The translations under genes were made by a program, and so were the position numbers. Of a stretch of DNA of 64,000 bases, positions 23,100 through 34,825 are shown piece after piece (within the stretch, counting starts at the first letter, position 1; each line of letters starts with the position of its first letter). The DNA lies in the NCBI GenBank assembly GCA_028023455.1, contig JAQFVV010012404.1, positions 14,745,000 through 14,808,999 of the forward strand. The letters run 5' to 3'. The notes under the pieces are model-generated. The model did not search any database. It had not been told where the DNA came from and worked only from the letters and a program-made list of their open reading frames with translations. This DNA comes from Epiperipatus broadwayi. Its lineage: Eukaryota > Onychophora > Udeonychophora > Euonychophora > Peripatidae.

Positions 23100-23730
23100 A
23101 AATGTTTCAGATGTTTTGTTCAATGAAAATAAAAAATTTCAAATTTTATTAAAAATTAAAGAAAAAAAAACATTTACAATTAACAAATAAAAAAACTAAA
23201 ATAAGAGTAGATATTTCATTAACTAATAAATGTTATAAATATTTTATCCAACAAAAAATAAATAAATAAATAAATTTCATTAAAAGTTGAAAAAAAACCC
23301 CCAAACAAACAGGCAAGCAATTATACATGACTATAATATGTGAATGATTAAAAATGTGGCAAAACAAAATTAATTAAAAAAAATATATGGTGTAGCAGAA
23401 AGAAGATTCAAATTTCATCAAAAGTTAAAAAAAAAAATTCAAATGTCATTGAAAGTTTTAAAAACATGACTACAATTATGAAATATCAAAATCATATCAC
23501 AAAAAAAAAAAACCCACAAAGAAATCATATTGTGACAATTAGAAAATATTAAAATTAAAATAATTTTAGTTATTTCATTGAAAGTACTTATAAAACTGTT
23601 GGGATACTTTATTAAATGCAAATGAAAAAATACAAATTTTATCAAAAAGTAAGAAAAAATAAAGAAGTCATATTACTGTAAGTAGAAAATATTAAAATTA
23701 AAATAATTTTAGATACTTAATTGAATTGGG
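23100..23730. repeat. Decayed A-rich tandem array
   Basis: Blocks such as AATTTCATTAAAAGTTGAAAA and TAGAAAATATTAAAATTAAA recur several times. The clearest pair is offset by about 144 bp: a block at about 23521-23575 matches one at about 23665-23715. Poly(A) runs of 8-12 separate the units. It is consistent with an ancient minisatellite on a strongly A-biased strand. Confidence 0.55.
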
Positions 23731-25944
23731 CTCAGGTATTATTGAGCACAACAATTTTAATACCATTAGTCTTCACTGGTACAGATATAATTTGCAAAAA
23801 AGAAGATATCAAATTAAATCTCCCAACAAATTCAAAACTTGCAGTCTCCTTTCACTTGATTATTTGTTCTTTCAAAAGATTTATGATTAGTATACAATTT
23901 TAATTATGAGCAAATATATTAATCTTAAAAAATAACAATTCATTAACTACATATACTGTCCAAGTTTCTGGTCTTGAAAAACTAATATCAAAGTTTGCAT
24001 TTATATATTTATATTTAGAAAAAAAAAAGGAATATTAGTTATCTTGAGTGTTGTTACTGTATTTTTAGGGTGATATTCAATTGTTGTTTAGTAAACTAAA
24101 ATTTTATTGGATTTATAGTTGTTATAGGCATATAGTGTCTGCTATGTAGTGCAATGGAGTCATGATGTCTGTTGTCAGTTGTTCCAAGCTCCCCTCACAT
24201 CCATCATCCATCATGTATAATATAAAAGATTGTTTATAGTAATTTTCAGTATGCGTATATATATATATATAACACTTTTTATGGGTATAGTATGCATATA
24301 TAAATTAAAAGTATAGTATAAAAAATTTTAAAAACTAATATAGGTATTAATAATAAATTGGGAGGATCCATATATATTTTACTGAATGTTCATTCATTCA
24401 TTCACTGGAAAAATAAGAATAAGAAAAAAAACTTACTGTATTGTATTTTTTTTTAAAAAAAAGAATAATAAAATGTCTGACTTTTATCACAATTAAATGT
24501 ATTCTGGGTGATTTTTATTAATAATTTTTTAAAAAATTTTTGTCATTATTCTCAGAAAAAAAGATTTTAATACACAGCATGCTGCACACCAAATTTAGAA
24601 AGAATAGTAAAAGAAGAATACTTTCAATATAAACCAATGAAATTTTAATAAACATAATTGCATTTGGCACTTTAAGATGAAAAATAGTTGCTGCCATATT
24701 GTAAAATTTATTTACAAATTTTATTTTTAAAAAAAATGTGATCAGGTATGGCAATCAAAGATGTAAAAATGGCTGCCTGTGTCAAAATGTATTAAATTTA
24801 TAAATTCTAATATATTTTTGCTTGTTTGTATACATTTTTATGATTGTTTATATTTTTTTGGATGGCTTATAATTAACATAGATCACAGCTTTATGGTACT
24901 TCAGATAGCTTTGTGATTTATGTCTTTTACATCTTAAAATAAATAATAATGTATGTATATATATATATTGTGACATTTTATAATGTGTGTTTTTTGTGTA
25001 TACATAAAAAAAAAATAAACAGAATTTTTAAAAACAAGATTAAAAAAGATTATAAAGTTATATATTTAAAATCATAGTTTTAATATTTATTTAAACATTC
25101 TTTCCCAATTTTCAATTTGAAAGATGACAAACAAATTGTAGTTTTTTTAATATATATTTTTTTAAAAACTATTTTTTTTAAAAACTTTTAGATTGATCAA
25201 TTAAAAATGGAAGGACATATAAATAGTTTTGAATAGAAATTATAATGTGTAGATAATAGATAAATGAAACAATTAAGAAATAAAAAAAAAAAACAATTTT
25301 TAAACAACCAAGATATTTTCAAAACATAGTCATATAAAAGGCAAAAAAGAATTTTAGTTAGTTGCAATTTTGAGTTGAATTTTAGTGGTGATAATTTTAA
25401 AGTTACTAAGTTATGATGTGTCTTCTTGTTACTATTAGAAGGTAGTAGCTGTTACATTTTAACTGAATCATTTTCTCATAGGCACAACAGGTTAGAAAAT
25501 TAGATATAACTCTGAAAATATATAGAATGAATCACTGAGAAAGAAAGAAAATCTACATTAGTAGACAGACTATATAAATAGTACTGTTGAAATTAGGCAG
25601 GTAAATTTATCTGAGTAATAATTATAAAGTTCCATCTTAATTATTTAAATGAATATTTTATTTCTCTTCATTGAATGTTTTTTTATGCATATAGATTAGC
25701 ATAATCATTCATTAAAATAGTTTATTATTATAGAATCTTTTAAAAACTTTATTAAGAATGGATTAATAATTTTAATTAGTCATTCATTAGACTAGAGACT
25801 ATTCACTTAATAATATTTCTAGTGTAATTTTCACCACTCTTATGCAAAGTGAGTATTGGTTTCTATCTATTTTTAATACCTTGTGGAGGGGTGAAATCAT
25901 AAACATATGACCAAAAATAAGTGAAAAAGTTTTATGATTTTAAA
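23731..25944. other. AT-rich region, no gene seen
   Basis: Holds short TA and poly(A)/poly(T) runs (for example 24258-24272 and 24957-24968). Open frames of 60-78 codons have A/T-driven composition and no motif. Confidence 0.5.
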
Positions 25945-26110
25945 GATGCACATTTTGTACTGAACTAGTATTCATCAGTTAGCTGAGATCTCAATCTTTT
26001 ACATATTTTTATTGTTGTTTAGTATATATAAACAATGATAGATATGTGTAAGAGATTATGATGTAGGCCAAGTAATGATTGCTGGTTCAGCATGAAATGT
26101 GCAGCATGGT
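25945..26110. repeat. Small inverted pair related to dispersed repeat R1
   Basis: The left half (about 25945-26010) contains ACTGAACTAGTATTCATCAG in forward orientation. The right half (about 26030-26110) contains the complementary GATTGCTGGTTCAGCATGAAAT. Both match the central block of R1. The two halves face each other across about 20 bp, giving a small palindrome like the large A/C pair at 10.4-11.4 kb. Confidence 0.55.
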
Positions 26111-28410
26111 TATAATACATCTTTTTCATATGTCTTTGTTATATATTTATGATTACACTCCTGCCCAAGATGTTAAAAAATTGATAAAAACCAGTCCCTA
26201 CATTGTGTGGGAGTGGGTTAGTGAAAATTATGCTACAGAAATGTTATGCATTAAGTGGATTTATCATTAGTGTATTTTTAAAAAAAAAAATATTTTAAAT
26301 ATTTATTAAATAATTTAATTTTTTGTTTATTTAATGTTTGCTAATATTCTTCCAATACAATAATTTAATTTTCATGAACAGTTATTTATATCTCTAGTAA
26401 AAATATGTATTGTTAATATAGATTTTATTTTGATAAATTTATTTTATTAAATAAAAAAATAATAAACTGTATCATTTATAAAATATGTATTAATATCTAA
26501 AAATTTTGTTTTACTATACTGATTGGATATATCTTGAATTAGAAGAGAATAAACTATTTTAAAGGAATGGTGTTAAGATTAATCAAGAATCGTTTTATAT
26601 TATTACATACCAACAGTTGAAGTCATAATACCCATAAAATATTTGAGTCAAAATGTCATAGAATATACTGTTAAGAACAAGCACCACTTAAATATCAATC
26701 TTTATCATTTTATCATTGTAATTTAACTAGGTAGCTAATGTATTATTTTCTTTCACTTATTCTGATCATTAGAATTTGTATTTTTGATGATTATACTCTA
26801 AATATGTCTCATCTTTACTATTAGCATCTCCTATAGCCAAATACTGCTATATCTCTGTTATCCCCTTAACAAACACAATACATTACTTTGGATTCAAATA
26901 TTCTTGAGAGCATTAACAAATATTTAGCAATGGCTGTCCTGATCCATATTTGTATAATAGCTTTTATATCAAACATTGTTTTAGTTATTGATTGATGATT
27001 AAGTTTTTTAATTTTATGTAAAAGTTTTAACTTAAATTTGTTCTTGTTCAAGAAACTAAGCTTAGCAAATTGTGACTCATGCATTTAATTTATGATTGGT
27101 ATATATTATAAAGAGTTGTAAATTGAACAAAAAGTTGATTTAATTTATTTTAGTAAAGTAAAAATTTTTTTTACATATTTGCAAATTCATTTCTTTATTT
27201 ATATGGCATTAAGTTGTTGATTAGCAATCTTATATTCATGTCTATTATTATATTGCAAACCTAAAAATGAGGCGTGCTTGTAGATATACATACACTCAAT
27301 TATAACGATGTAAATGCCTAATGTTTATAGTGATAGATAATATTTTGTAAAACATGCAAATAAACACGAATTTTCACATTTTTTTTTTTTTAAATCCGAA
27401 ATACATTTTCACTTCTATTTTCAAATCTGAATGAAATGATTGTATATTAACCGATTGGCTGTATACAAACATTTTGTTTGGAAAGATAATGTTTTTAAAA
27501 CGTTTCTGCTAAGTTTTCTAACCTCCCGTCCTTTACTAATGCATTTCTATCTTGAGGCAGTTTAAACTGCCATAAATGATATCAACTCTCTTTTCCTCTG
27601 TTTGGGGTCAATATAGCCACGGAACTGTGATTTTTGCTAATGAAAATATAAGTATTAAAAAAAAAGTTTTTTTTTATTTAAATAAAAAAAAAATGTAATT
27701 CTTTTTTTTCTTTAGCATGTGTATATGTGTTAATGTTTATAATATTTAAACTTCATTCTCATAATGAGTTTTCCTTAGCTCTTGTTATATTATTATGTTA
27801 TATATATATGTACACACTGTATATATCAACAACCTTTTCTTTATGTATATATCATACATATATTTTTTATTTATGATGATTTTTTTTAGAACTAAATAAA
27901 AATTATCTTTGATGTCCAGATGTTTAATTTTGCGAAAGAATAGTTGTGCTGCATTAATTGTTATGATGAATATGGGAGTTAACATACCCCGAAATCACTA
28001 AGCCAAATATTATTATTATTTATTAGTTTAATAATTTCACCAATTTGCGTTAAAGCACAATATAATCATGAGTTGTTATGCAATGTTCAATATATGTATT
28101 AAAGCTTGCAATTTAAATTTGTAAATGCTTCAAACAAAAATTTTGAATGAATATTCAAATCGTTTAAAAGCAAATTTCTCTGTTTGACAAAATATGTATA
28201 ATGTCGACAACCATATCATTAACCGATTTTAAAAAAGAGGAAAATTAAATTATATGTCAAATTATGGGTTCACAACAAATGAAGTACTGGATTGGTTTAT
28301 AGTAGAATTTTATGTGCTGATTGATTATATCTCTCATCTTATATTGAAATTATCCTGGTGAAAGAAGTAATGAGTTTATGGTTTACTTTATTTTCAAAGT
28401 TTTTCTGATA
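26111..28410. other. AT-rich region, no gene seen
   Basis: Includes a minus-strand open frame of 72 codons (26866-27084) without motif. A locally GC-richer patch at 27525-27630 contains the palindrome annotated separately. A second patch lies at 28190-28420. Nothing else is recognisable. Confidence 0.45.
27556..27571. promoter_or_regulatory. Perfect 16-bp palindrome
   Basis: GGCAGTTTAAACTGCC is an exact palindrome in a small patch of higher GC content. Such a site could bind a dimeric protein, but no gene is identified next to it. Confidence 0.3.
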
Positions 28411-29616
28411 CTAATTGGTAGGCCAGGCCAGCCACTTGGTGGCGTTCTTTCTCTGCAAAAAAACACAATTATATTGATCCAGGGCAGATTATTTTTAAAT
28501 TATTTTTACATTTTCTCTGACTTTTATTAGAATATTTTCCCAATTTATCCGACTTTTATTAAAATATTTTTACGTTTTCTTAGCCTTTTTAACTTTTTTT
28601 TACTAATATTTTGATATTCTTGTAAATAATGTATGATACAAGATTTTATTCAAATATTTGTACATTTTCTTTTAAAAAATGGCAAAATAGACATCGCATA
28701 ATACAAATAAAGCCTCCAAAAAATCACCATATAGTCATCATATTTTAAAAACAAAAAAGAAAATGAAAGTTGAAAAAATTAAAAGTTTTGATCTCATTTT
28801 AATTTTTTGGGGGGAGATGGGGAGAAATACTTTGTCATTACTGACACAAAAGTTATTTTTGGTTTGTTTTTATTTTTACAAAACAGGTAATAAAAATTGG
28901 TTTTAAAAAGAAAAGTTTTAGTATATCAGTGGTATACAAATAAATGTGACACAAAAATCACTGTATAGCCCCCCCCCCCCCAAAAAAAAGCCCCCATATT
29001 TTTTTAAAAAAAAAAAGAAAAGAAAATGAAAGTTGAAAAGTCAAAGTTTTGATTTTATTCTAATGTTTTTTTTTTGGGTGGGGATGGGGTTGACAACTAA
29101 TTTGTCATTATTGATCAAACCAAGCTTATGATTTCCAAATGCAACCTCAGACATTTTATTTATCTCATAATTTATGTGACTTTTTGCATGAGTTCTGGGA
29201 AAAGGTGCTTGGCCATCACCCTTTGCAATTTTTTTAACTTCAGAAATTTGTAGGGAAGCCTGGTGATGGCCTTATAATTATTAGTAGCAAATACTACATT
29301 GGGTAGGGGGTAAGATCTTTAATTCAAATGCATATTACAACAGGTGTGGCTATTTGAATTCTCTACACCCTCACATCATATGATAGCGATCTGTTAAGTG
29401 TTCATATTAGCATAGTGTCATGAAGCACATTAGCAAGCTGTAATATTTGTGTGCAATGCCATATAGGCCTGCAGCAGTTAATATGAACAAGACTGTTCTA
29501 TTAGGCCATAAGTTTCTTTGTAAAAGCACAGAAATATTGGTCTGTGCAAATGGCATATTTCTGGGTTTTTAGCAGAGAAACAACACCACCAAGAACTGGA
29601 CTGGCCTACTGATTAG
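28411..29616. mobile_element. 1.2-kb non-autonomous DNA transposon with about 55-bp TIRs
   Basis: The left end (28411-28465) and the reverse complement of the right end (29565-29616) match well: CTAATTGGTAGGCCAGGCCAG against CTAATCAGTAGGCCAGTCCAG, followed by CTTGGTGG and then TTTCTCTGC. TA dinucleotides flank both ends (28409-28410 and 29617-29618), which would fit a Tc1/mariner-type duplication, but the exact ends are ambiguous by a few bases. No transposase frame is present. Inside, a block of about 150-200 bp is duplicated (about 28700-28850 against 28940-29115), including GAAAATGAAAGTTGAAAA and TTTGTCATTA. A 14-C run lies near 28968-28981. Confidence 0.65.
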
Positions 29617-29904
29617 TACTGTTTTTCCAGTTTTATAATTCAAATTTATGAGATTTAATATTTTATCTTCTTTTGTTATTGTGGAAATTAGATCCATTAT
29701 GCTTCTTTTTTATATATTTAAATAAATCAAAGTATAAAATAAAATATCTTTAAATAATGGCAATAATTGTATATATAATAAAAAATAATACAGAAAAGCT
29801 TTTTCTGGCAAGTATTATTTTTTGCCCTTTCATTGTGGTGGAACTATTTTAAAGCTTCAATTTACATTGCATACATAGTGACATATATCACTTTAAATGC
29901 TTTT

Positions 29905-30300
29905 ATTGAAGTTGGAAAATTGTTTTGTTTGTTGGTAGATTTGTTTGTAAACTTTTGATTTTTTTAAGTTAGAATGGAATTTTAAAATTGGGGTTTAATA
30001 CATTTAAATCCAATAGAATTATTTGAAATTCAATATACAACTAATTAATATCAGGCTAATCCAATTATGATACTAATCTTTTCAGTAGGACACCTAGTTT
30101 CTTAGATATGAAACAGAAGGCAGGAAAATATTGAAAATATTCAATATTTTCCCTTATCAAAGTTAAAAATTCTTTTTAAAAATTTCATTTGTTTTAAATA
30201 AGGCTCATGAGATGGAAGTATAGAGATTTTTTCCCTTCAATTTAATAACATTTTTACATTTTAAAATCAATTTTAATAGATTGAAGTTTAACATAATTTG
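29905..30300. repeat. Dispersed repeat family R2, copy 1
   Basis: About 350-400 bp that matches 51098-51430 in the same orientation. Shared landmarks include GGAAAAT(T/C)TGTTT.TTTGTT, AATTTTAAAATTG.GGTTTAATA, CAATAGAATT.(C)TTGAAA, an AGATATG.A.CAGAA block and TCAATTTAATAACATTTT. No coding frame is conserved and the ends are not sharp. Confidence 0.65.
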
Positions 30301-30485
30301 TTGAAATTTTGTATATTTAAAAAAATCTTATGAAAGTGATAGTACACATTAATATTTTATAAATCAGTGACTTAGTTTATTATATATGGAAGAGTGGAAT
30401 ATTTTAAGTAATGTTTGCCAGTTTTCTTTGGTGTAAGTGTACATTTCATTTAAGTAATAAGAAATTTGTTTATAATATCGAATTT

Positions 30486-30690
30486 TAAGGATGGCTCAGT
30501 TGGTTAGAGCATTATCTTAAAATTCAATACTCAAGAATCTAAGGGTCCAAGTTCAATTCCAATGATATTACTGTCACTGGTCTGGCCAGCAACACCTGAA
30601 TATGAGAGGAGAATAATACCTCTCAAAACATCATGCATATACTAACCTGTGTGCTAATAATAACAATTAAATGTAATTGGAAAATTTAAA
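30486..30690 (+). repeat. tRNA-derived SINE
   Basis: GGCTCAGTTGGTTAGAGC is a textbook tRNA D-arm with an RNA polymerase III A box. About 45 bp downstream, AAGTTCAATTCC is a one- to two-base variant of the B box. The cloverleaf is degraded and continues into a non-tRNA body of about 120 bp, as in SINEs, so it is not a functional tRNA gene. The body (CTGGTCTGGCCAGCAACACC, then AATACCTCTCAAAAC) was not found elsewhere in the window. The tail is AT-rich with an AAT-repeat-like end near 30655. Confidence 0.65.
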
Positions 30691-30699
30691 TAAAGTTAC

Positions 30700-32479
30700 A
30701 TGTTTCTAAAGACATTCAATACATAATCTTAAATGACAGAACTAGTCCAATATATAAATACAATCCTAATCTCTTCTTTTATTTTAAAAAATAAAACATT
30801 CTATTTATATATTAATTGGCAATCTACTTTTAATTTCTTCAGAGATAAAAATCCTAATCTCTTTTTGTTTTTTTCTGTTTGAAAATCTTTGGGTTTTTTT
30901 TATATATGAAAAATAAATCTATAAAAAAAAAGAACTATAAAAAAAATACAATTCCTTTATTTCTTTTTTTACAATTAGATCTAATAAAAGTTAAATGTAT
31001 TATTTATAAATGTCTTCAATTTTGTCATATAAATATTTCATGTATGTAAATCATTTAATAAATGTAATCTAATTAAACTTTTACTTAATAACTTAAAATG
31101 AGGAAATTATTTCTTTTAATAACTTTCTTTCCTCCCTACTTAAATGGAAATAAAAAAATTGGTGCAGGTGTGAAGAAAATCTCATCTTGATTACTTTTCT
31201 ATTAATTTTTTTTCATTTAAGTGATGTGATAAAGTGCAAATCTACTGTGAAAACATATCTTGATTATTTTCCTATTCATTTTTTGCCTTCAAATAGTAAT
31301 ATAAAGTATAAATCTATTATTAATATTTTGTTTCTACCAAAGTCTTTTCTTGTAATTCTTAAAATATTTTCTATGACTGACTAAATGAAAATTATTTTTT
31401 AACTTGACTGATTGTCTTAATCTGAATAGTGCTGGAATGAGATAGTGGCAGACTCTTGTTCATGTTGTCCACATTTCTTATTTCCAAAATTATTCCTGCT
31501 CTCTCTACATTACTATGTCTCATCCTTTTTCACTTTCCTCTTATAGACTATATTTACTTTTTCTTTTAACTACTACACTATATGTACTTGCCTTGTTTAT
31601 CATTTTTTGAGACCCTTTATTTTGAAAATTGGGGATTTCTTTTATTCCTTCTTGCATTCGTTGGCACATATGTAAGGAATTCTGCAATTCTGTTACAGGC
31701 CTAATTGTTCTCTTGTCAGCAGAACAATAATTTGATCTACCTTATATGACAGCTAGGACTAATAATTCTTATTATTTAGACATCTGACAAAATGCAAGGT
31801 GTCAAGATATTCATCTCAGATATATGGCATTAAAAAACTGAATATAAATTTCTTCTGCATCTGTTCTGAATCTTTTTTGTGATATATATATAGTAAACAG
31901 TTTTGATACTTTTTAATCTAGTGTTCATTCCACACAGCATCTTGGCATCCTTGGAAATTTTCTGACACATGTGAGAATGATTTCCCCCAATAATTTGTTG
32001 ATCCTTCTATGTAAGCACAAGCCAGTGCTATATTGTGGTGCTCCATCTTTCTAAACTATCAAGGTGTTTCATAGCAGTTTCCTCTGTACTGAAGTGGTAA
32101 ATCTGTGGTACATATTTAACTTCACTGCCTGATGACATTACATACCTTTAAAGTAGGGTTTGAACCAGTTTATATGTTTATTTGGTCATCTAGGAATGTT
32201 AAACACACAAATACACATATCACTTCCACCCTGTTTATTTAAAATGGTAATGTGTAACCAATTGAATTATTATTTTAGCTTAAGTATATTTTATTTCCAA
32301 GCTTGTAAATTCCCTTCACTTAGATAATTGTGTGTGTGCGTATATGTATTACAGATATAAAAATGAATACGATTAATGTAAAACTAAAGCAATGCCAGAA
32401 AATTCTAAAAAGTATTATTACAATTTAAAAATGTCATTCTCATTTCAAGTCAAAGCAAAAATCATATTTTAAAGTTATT
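30700..32479. other. AT-rich region with possible decayed coding on the minus strand
   Basis: Plus-strand frames are short. On the minus strand, about 31560-31750 stays open for some 66 codons without an ATG (a phrase LHMCQRMQEGIKE is seen). Another open piece lies near 32040-32150. I cannot assign a family; it may be a dead transposable element or chance. Confidence 0.3.
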
Positions 32480-32839
32480 TGCAATTTTAAAAATACGTTT
32501 AAATAATGCTTTCTGGAACGTATTGTTTACATCTTCCAATATTGCCAAATTTCAAGTATAGGAGGAGCAGAAGTTCTAGGAATGCGCAAAAGGAGTTCAA
32601 ATCACTCTTCTCTGGTATTCTTTTGGAGAGTGGAAGCAAAATGAACTGTGAGTGAAAAGAATTTGCCTCCCTGACCTTAGATCGCCTTTGTTTTGCCTCC
32701 CTGCCATGCCATCGCTGCTTGAGAACTGTTATGTTTAACTGTAAAAGAATATTGGAAGATGCCTACCATTATTTTATTAATATTGTGCCTTGCTAAACTT
32801 CGTATACATTATTATAAGTGGCCACCATAACTTCTAAAG
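32480..32839 (+). promoter_or_regulatory. Candidate promoter and 5' untranslated exon
   Basis: This stretch is GC-richer than its surroundings and contains CpGs and GCCATGCCATCGC- and GGCCACCAT-type blocks like those found around animal promoters. It ends in CTAAAG/GTAATC, a reasonable splice donor with GT at 32840. It has only short upstream-ORF-like frames (one of 23 codons begins at 32760), so it would be non-coding. The GC-richer character continues to about 34 kb, where a piggyBac-like element starts at 33745. The next good exon candidate on the same strand is at 41128. No transcript evidence is available. Confidence 0.35.
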
Positions 32840-33744
32840 GTAATCCGTTTTGCCGAAAAATGAACTCTTAATTCTCCTCACTTCACTTCTTTCTTAAATC
32901 TTAATTGTAATCATAATGTAATCTTTACTTGGTAACTGACTATAAATTTAATTATCATTAAATTTGTGATTTTCTCTCTTAAGTTCTAAACTTGTTCTTT
33001 GAAACGATCTGTCACTAGTTTTAAGTTTCATGCTCTAATTATATTATTTTCATGCGGCAAAACTTATTTAAACTGCGTATCTTATTAAATTAGTTTTAGT
33101 ATGCTAATGTTTCAATCTAGCGAACTTATATTATTTCAATCATCATTCCGATATTTTGGAATATTATATAGTTAAACGTAAAATTTTTTATTGAACGCTG
33201 TTCGCTCGGTTAAATATTTTGAAATGTATGCTTAATGGCGGATTGTTTAAAATGTCATATTATGGGATAAGATAAACTTTTTGTTGTTGACACTATTTAT
33301 TTAGATGCATTCTGTGTTTTTTAAAATGATTTTAATTATTAACCTATTTTAAATCATTATTTATTGCTTTTACGCCATCAAGTATTAGCTTATGATATAT
33401 TATCGTTTAAAAATACTTGGGCTTGTTAAATAGGAAAAATAATATTTTTCTCTCTTCTATTTTTCGACATCCTAAATTTATTAAAGTTATACGTACGATG
33501 CTGAGTGGGTTATTATTTTATCATGGCATTACGCATGATATTATTGCTTTCTTTAAGCTTAAATTATTTCATTAGTCATTTAAGACTTAAGCCATATTCG
33601 CGTTGCTTACTTATGATAGCATTTTAAAGAATTTATATTTTGCTTTATCATATTTATTCATCCGAACTCCGGATTTTCTTCACGTAACTTGTCTAGGAGT
33701 GAGGTTTGGTAAAACCGATCTCAGGATAAGCATTAGAGTATTAA

Positions 33745-34821
33745 CCTTTTCGATGAAAGTTACGGAGACGCCACGTCTTTTGAAAAATTTTTGTCTGTAT
33801 GTGACGCGATGTGATGCGTTTAATGTTTGCATGCGCCATCTCTTGGTCAATTTTGGTCGCAATTTCTTCATTTTAGACTTATTTGATAGGAAATTCATGC
33901 TTTCAATTTTAGTTCTAAAAACATCCGCATATAGCGTTATACTTTTTCAAAAAAATCAATAATTTTGACAGCCGACTTGTTACACCCCTCTGTCTTTGTT
34001 CTCTGATTGGATACTACCAAATCTTCTAGGCGTGTTTCTAAATGACAGATTGACAAACGAGCAACACTAACAAAGACAATTCATGTTATACACATTCGTA
34101 ATGATTTTGTTGTAATAATTACATTTATTGCAATTTTTTATGTTCACAAATAATAAAATATAGTTCTCTATCAAAATATAAAGTTTGACTCGGAAAATTT
34201 TAAATATTAGAAGAAAAATACATTTGGAGAAATATCCGTAACAAAAAATAATTATTGCTACATAACGTAATCAGGAAATTCCTAAGGCGTGTTTCTAAAT
34301 GAAGATTCAGACACGACAACGAAGCTGTGAGATCGGAATTGAAGTAAATAATAACATCTATCATAATTTTTTACATTCATAAATAAGATTTGATGTTACT
34401 TTATGGAAATATAAAGTTTGATTTGGAAAATTTTAAATTTTACAAGAGAAATAAGCAAACTGGAAATAAAAAGAGAATTACTCGACCGCTGTTGATCTGA
34501 ATAACGGCACAATCATTGGTTGAGTTATAATTCTTTTGTTTTACTGCTACCTATTTTTTACACATTTTTCTTATATTTTTCGACAGTTATTAACATTATT
34601 TTTATTTTTTCATTACATTTAACCAATTTGAATCTAAAATTATTCAATTTTTAGAAGCTGAATTAAAAAAAATCTGTGTATTTTAGATTAATATTTTAAC
34701 AAAAGAACTGATTGCAAATGACACAGACCAATCACATTGTTCTCAGATTTAAGTAGAGGGCCAATAACTAAAAGAATCAGTTTAAGTAGAGGGCCAATAG
34801 CTAAAACCGTCAGTGAAAGGG
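33745..34821. mobile_element. piggyBac-like non-autonomous element (1,077 bp)
   Basis: Flanked by TTAA on both sides (33741-33744 and 34822-34825). The left end starts CCTTTTCGATGAAAG and the right end, reverse-complemented, starts CCCTTTCACTGACGG; about 10 of the first 15 positions agree. CCYTTT ends next to TTAA are the hallmark of piggyBac-type transposons. There is no transposase. A 257-bp block is tandemly duplicated inside: AGGCGTGTTTCTAAATGA is at 34028 and again at 34285, with a shared later segment AATATAAAGTTTGA. At the right end a 33-bp unit with AAGTAGAGGGCCAATA occurs twice (34748 and 34781). A 119-codon plus-strand frame at 33603-33962 crosses the left boundary and is probably spurious. 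Confidence 0.6.
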
Positions 34822-34825
34822 TTAA

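Noticed and set aside
33603-33962. A 119-codon plus-strand open frame
   Set aside because: It starts outside and ends inside a piggyBac-like element, has no recognisable domain and overlaps a minus-strand frame of similar quality.
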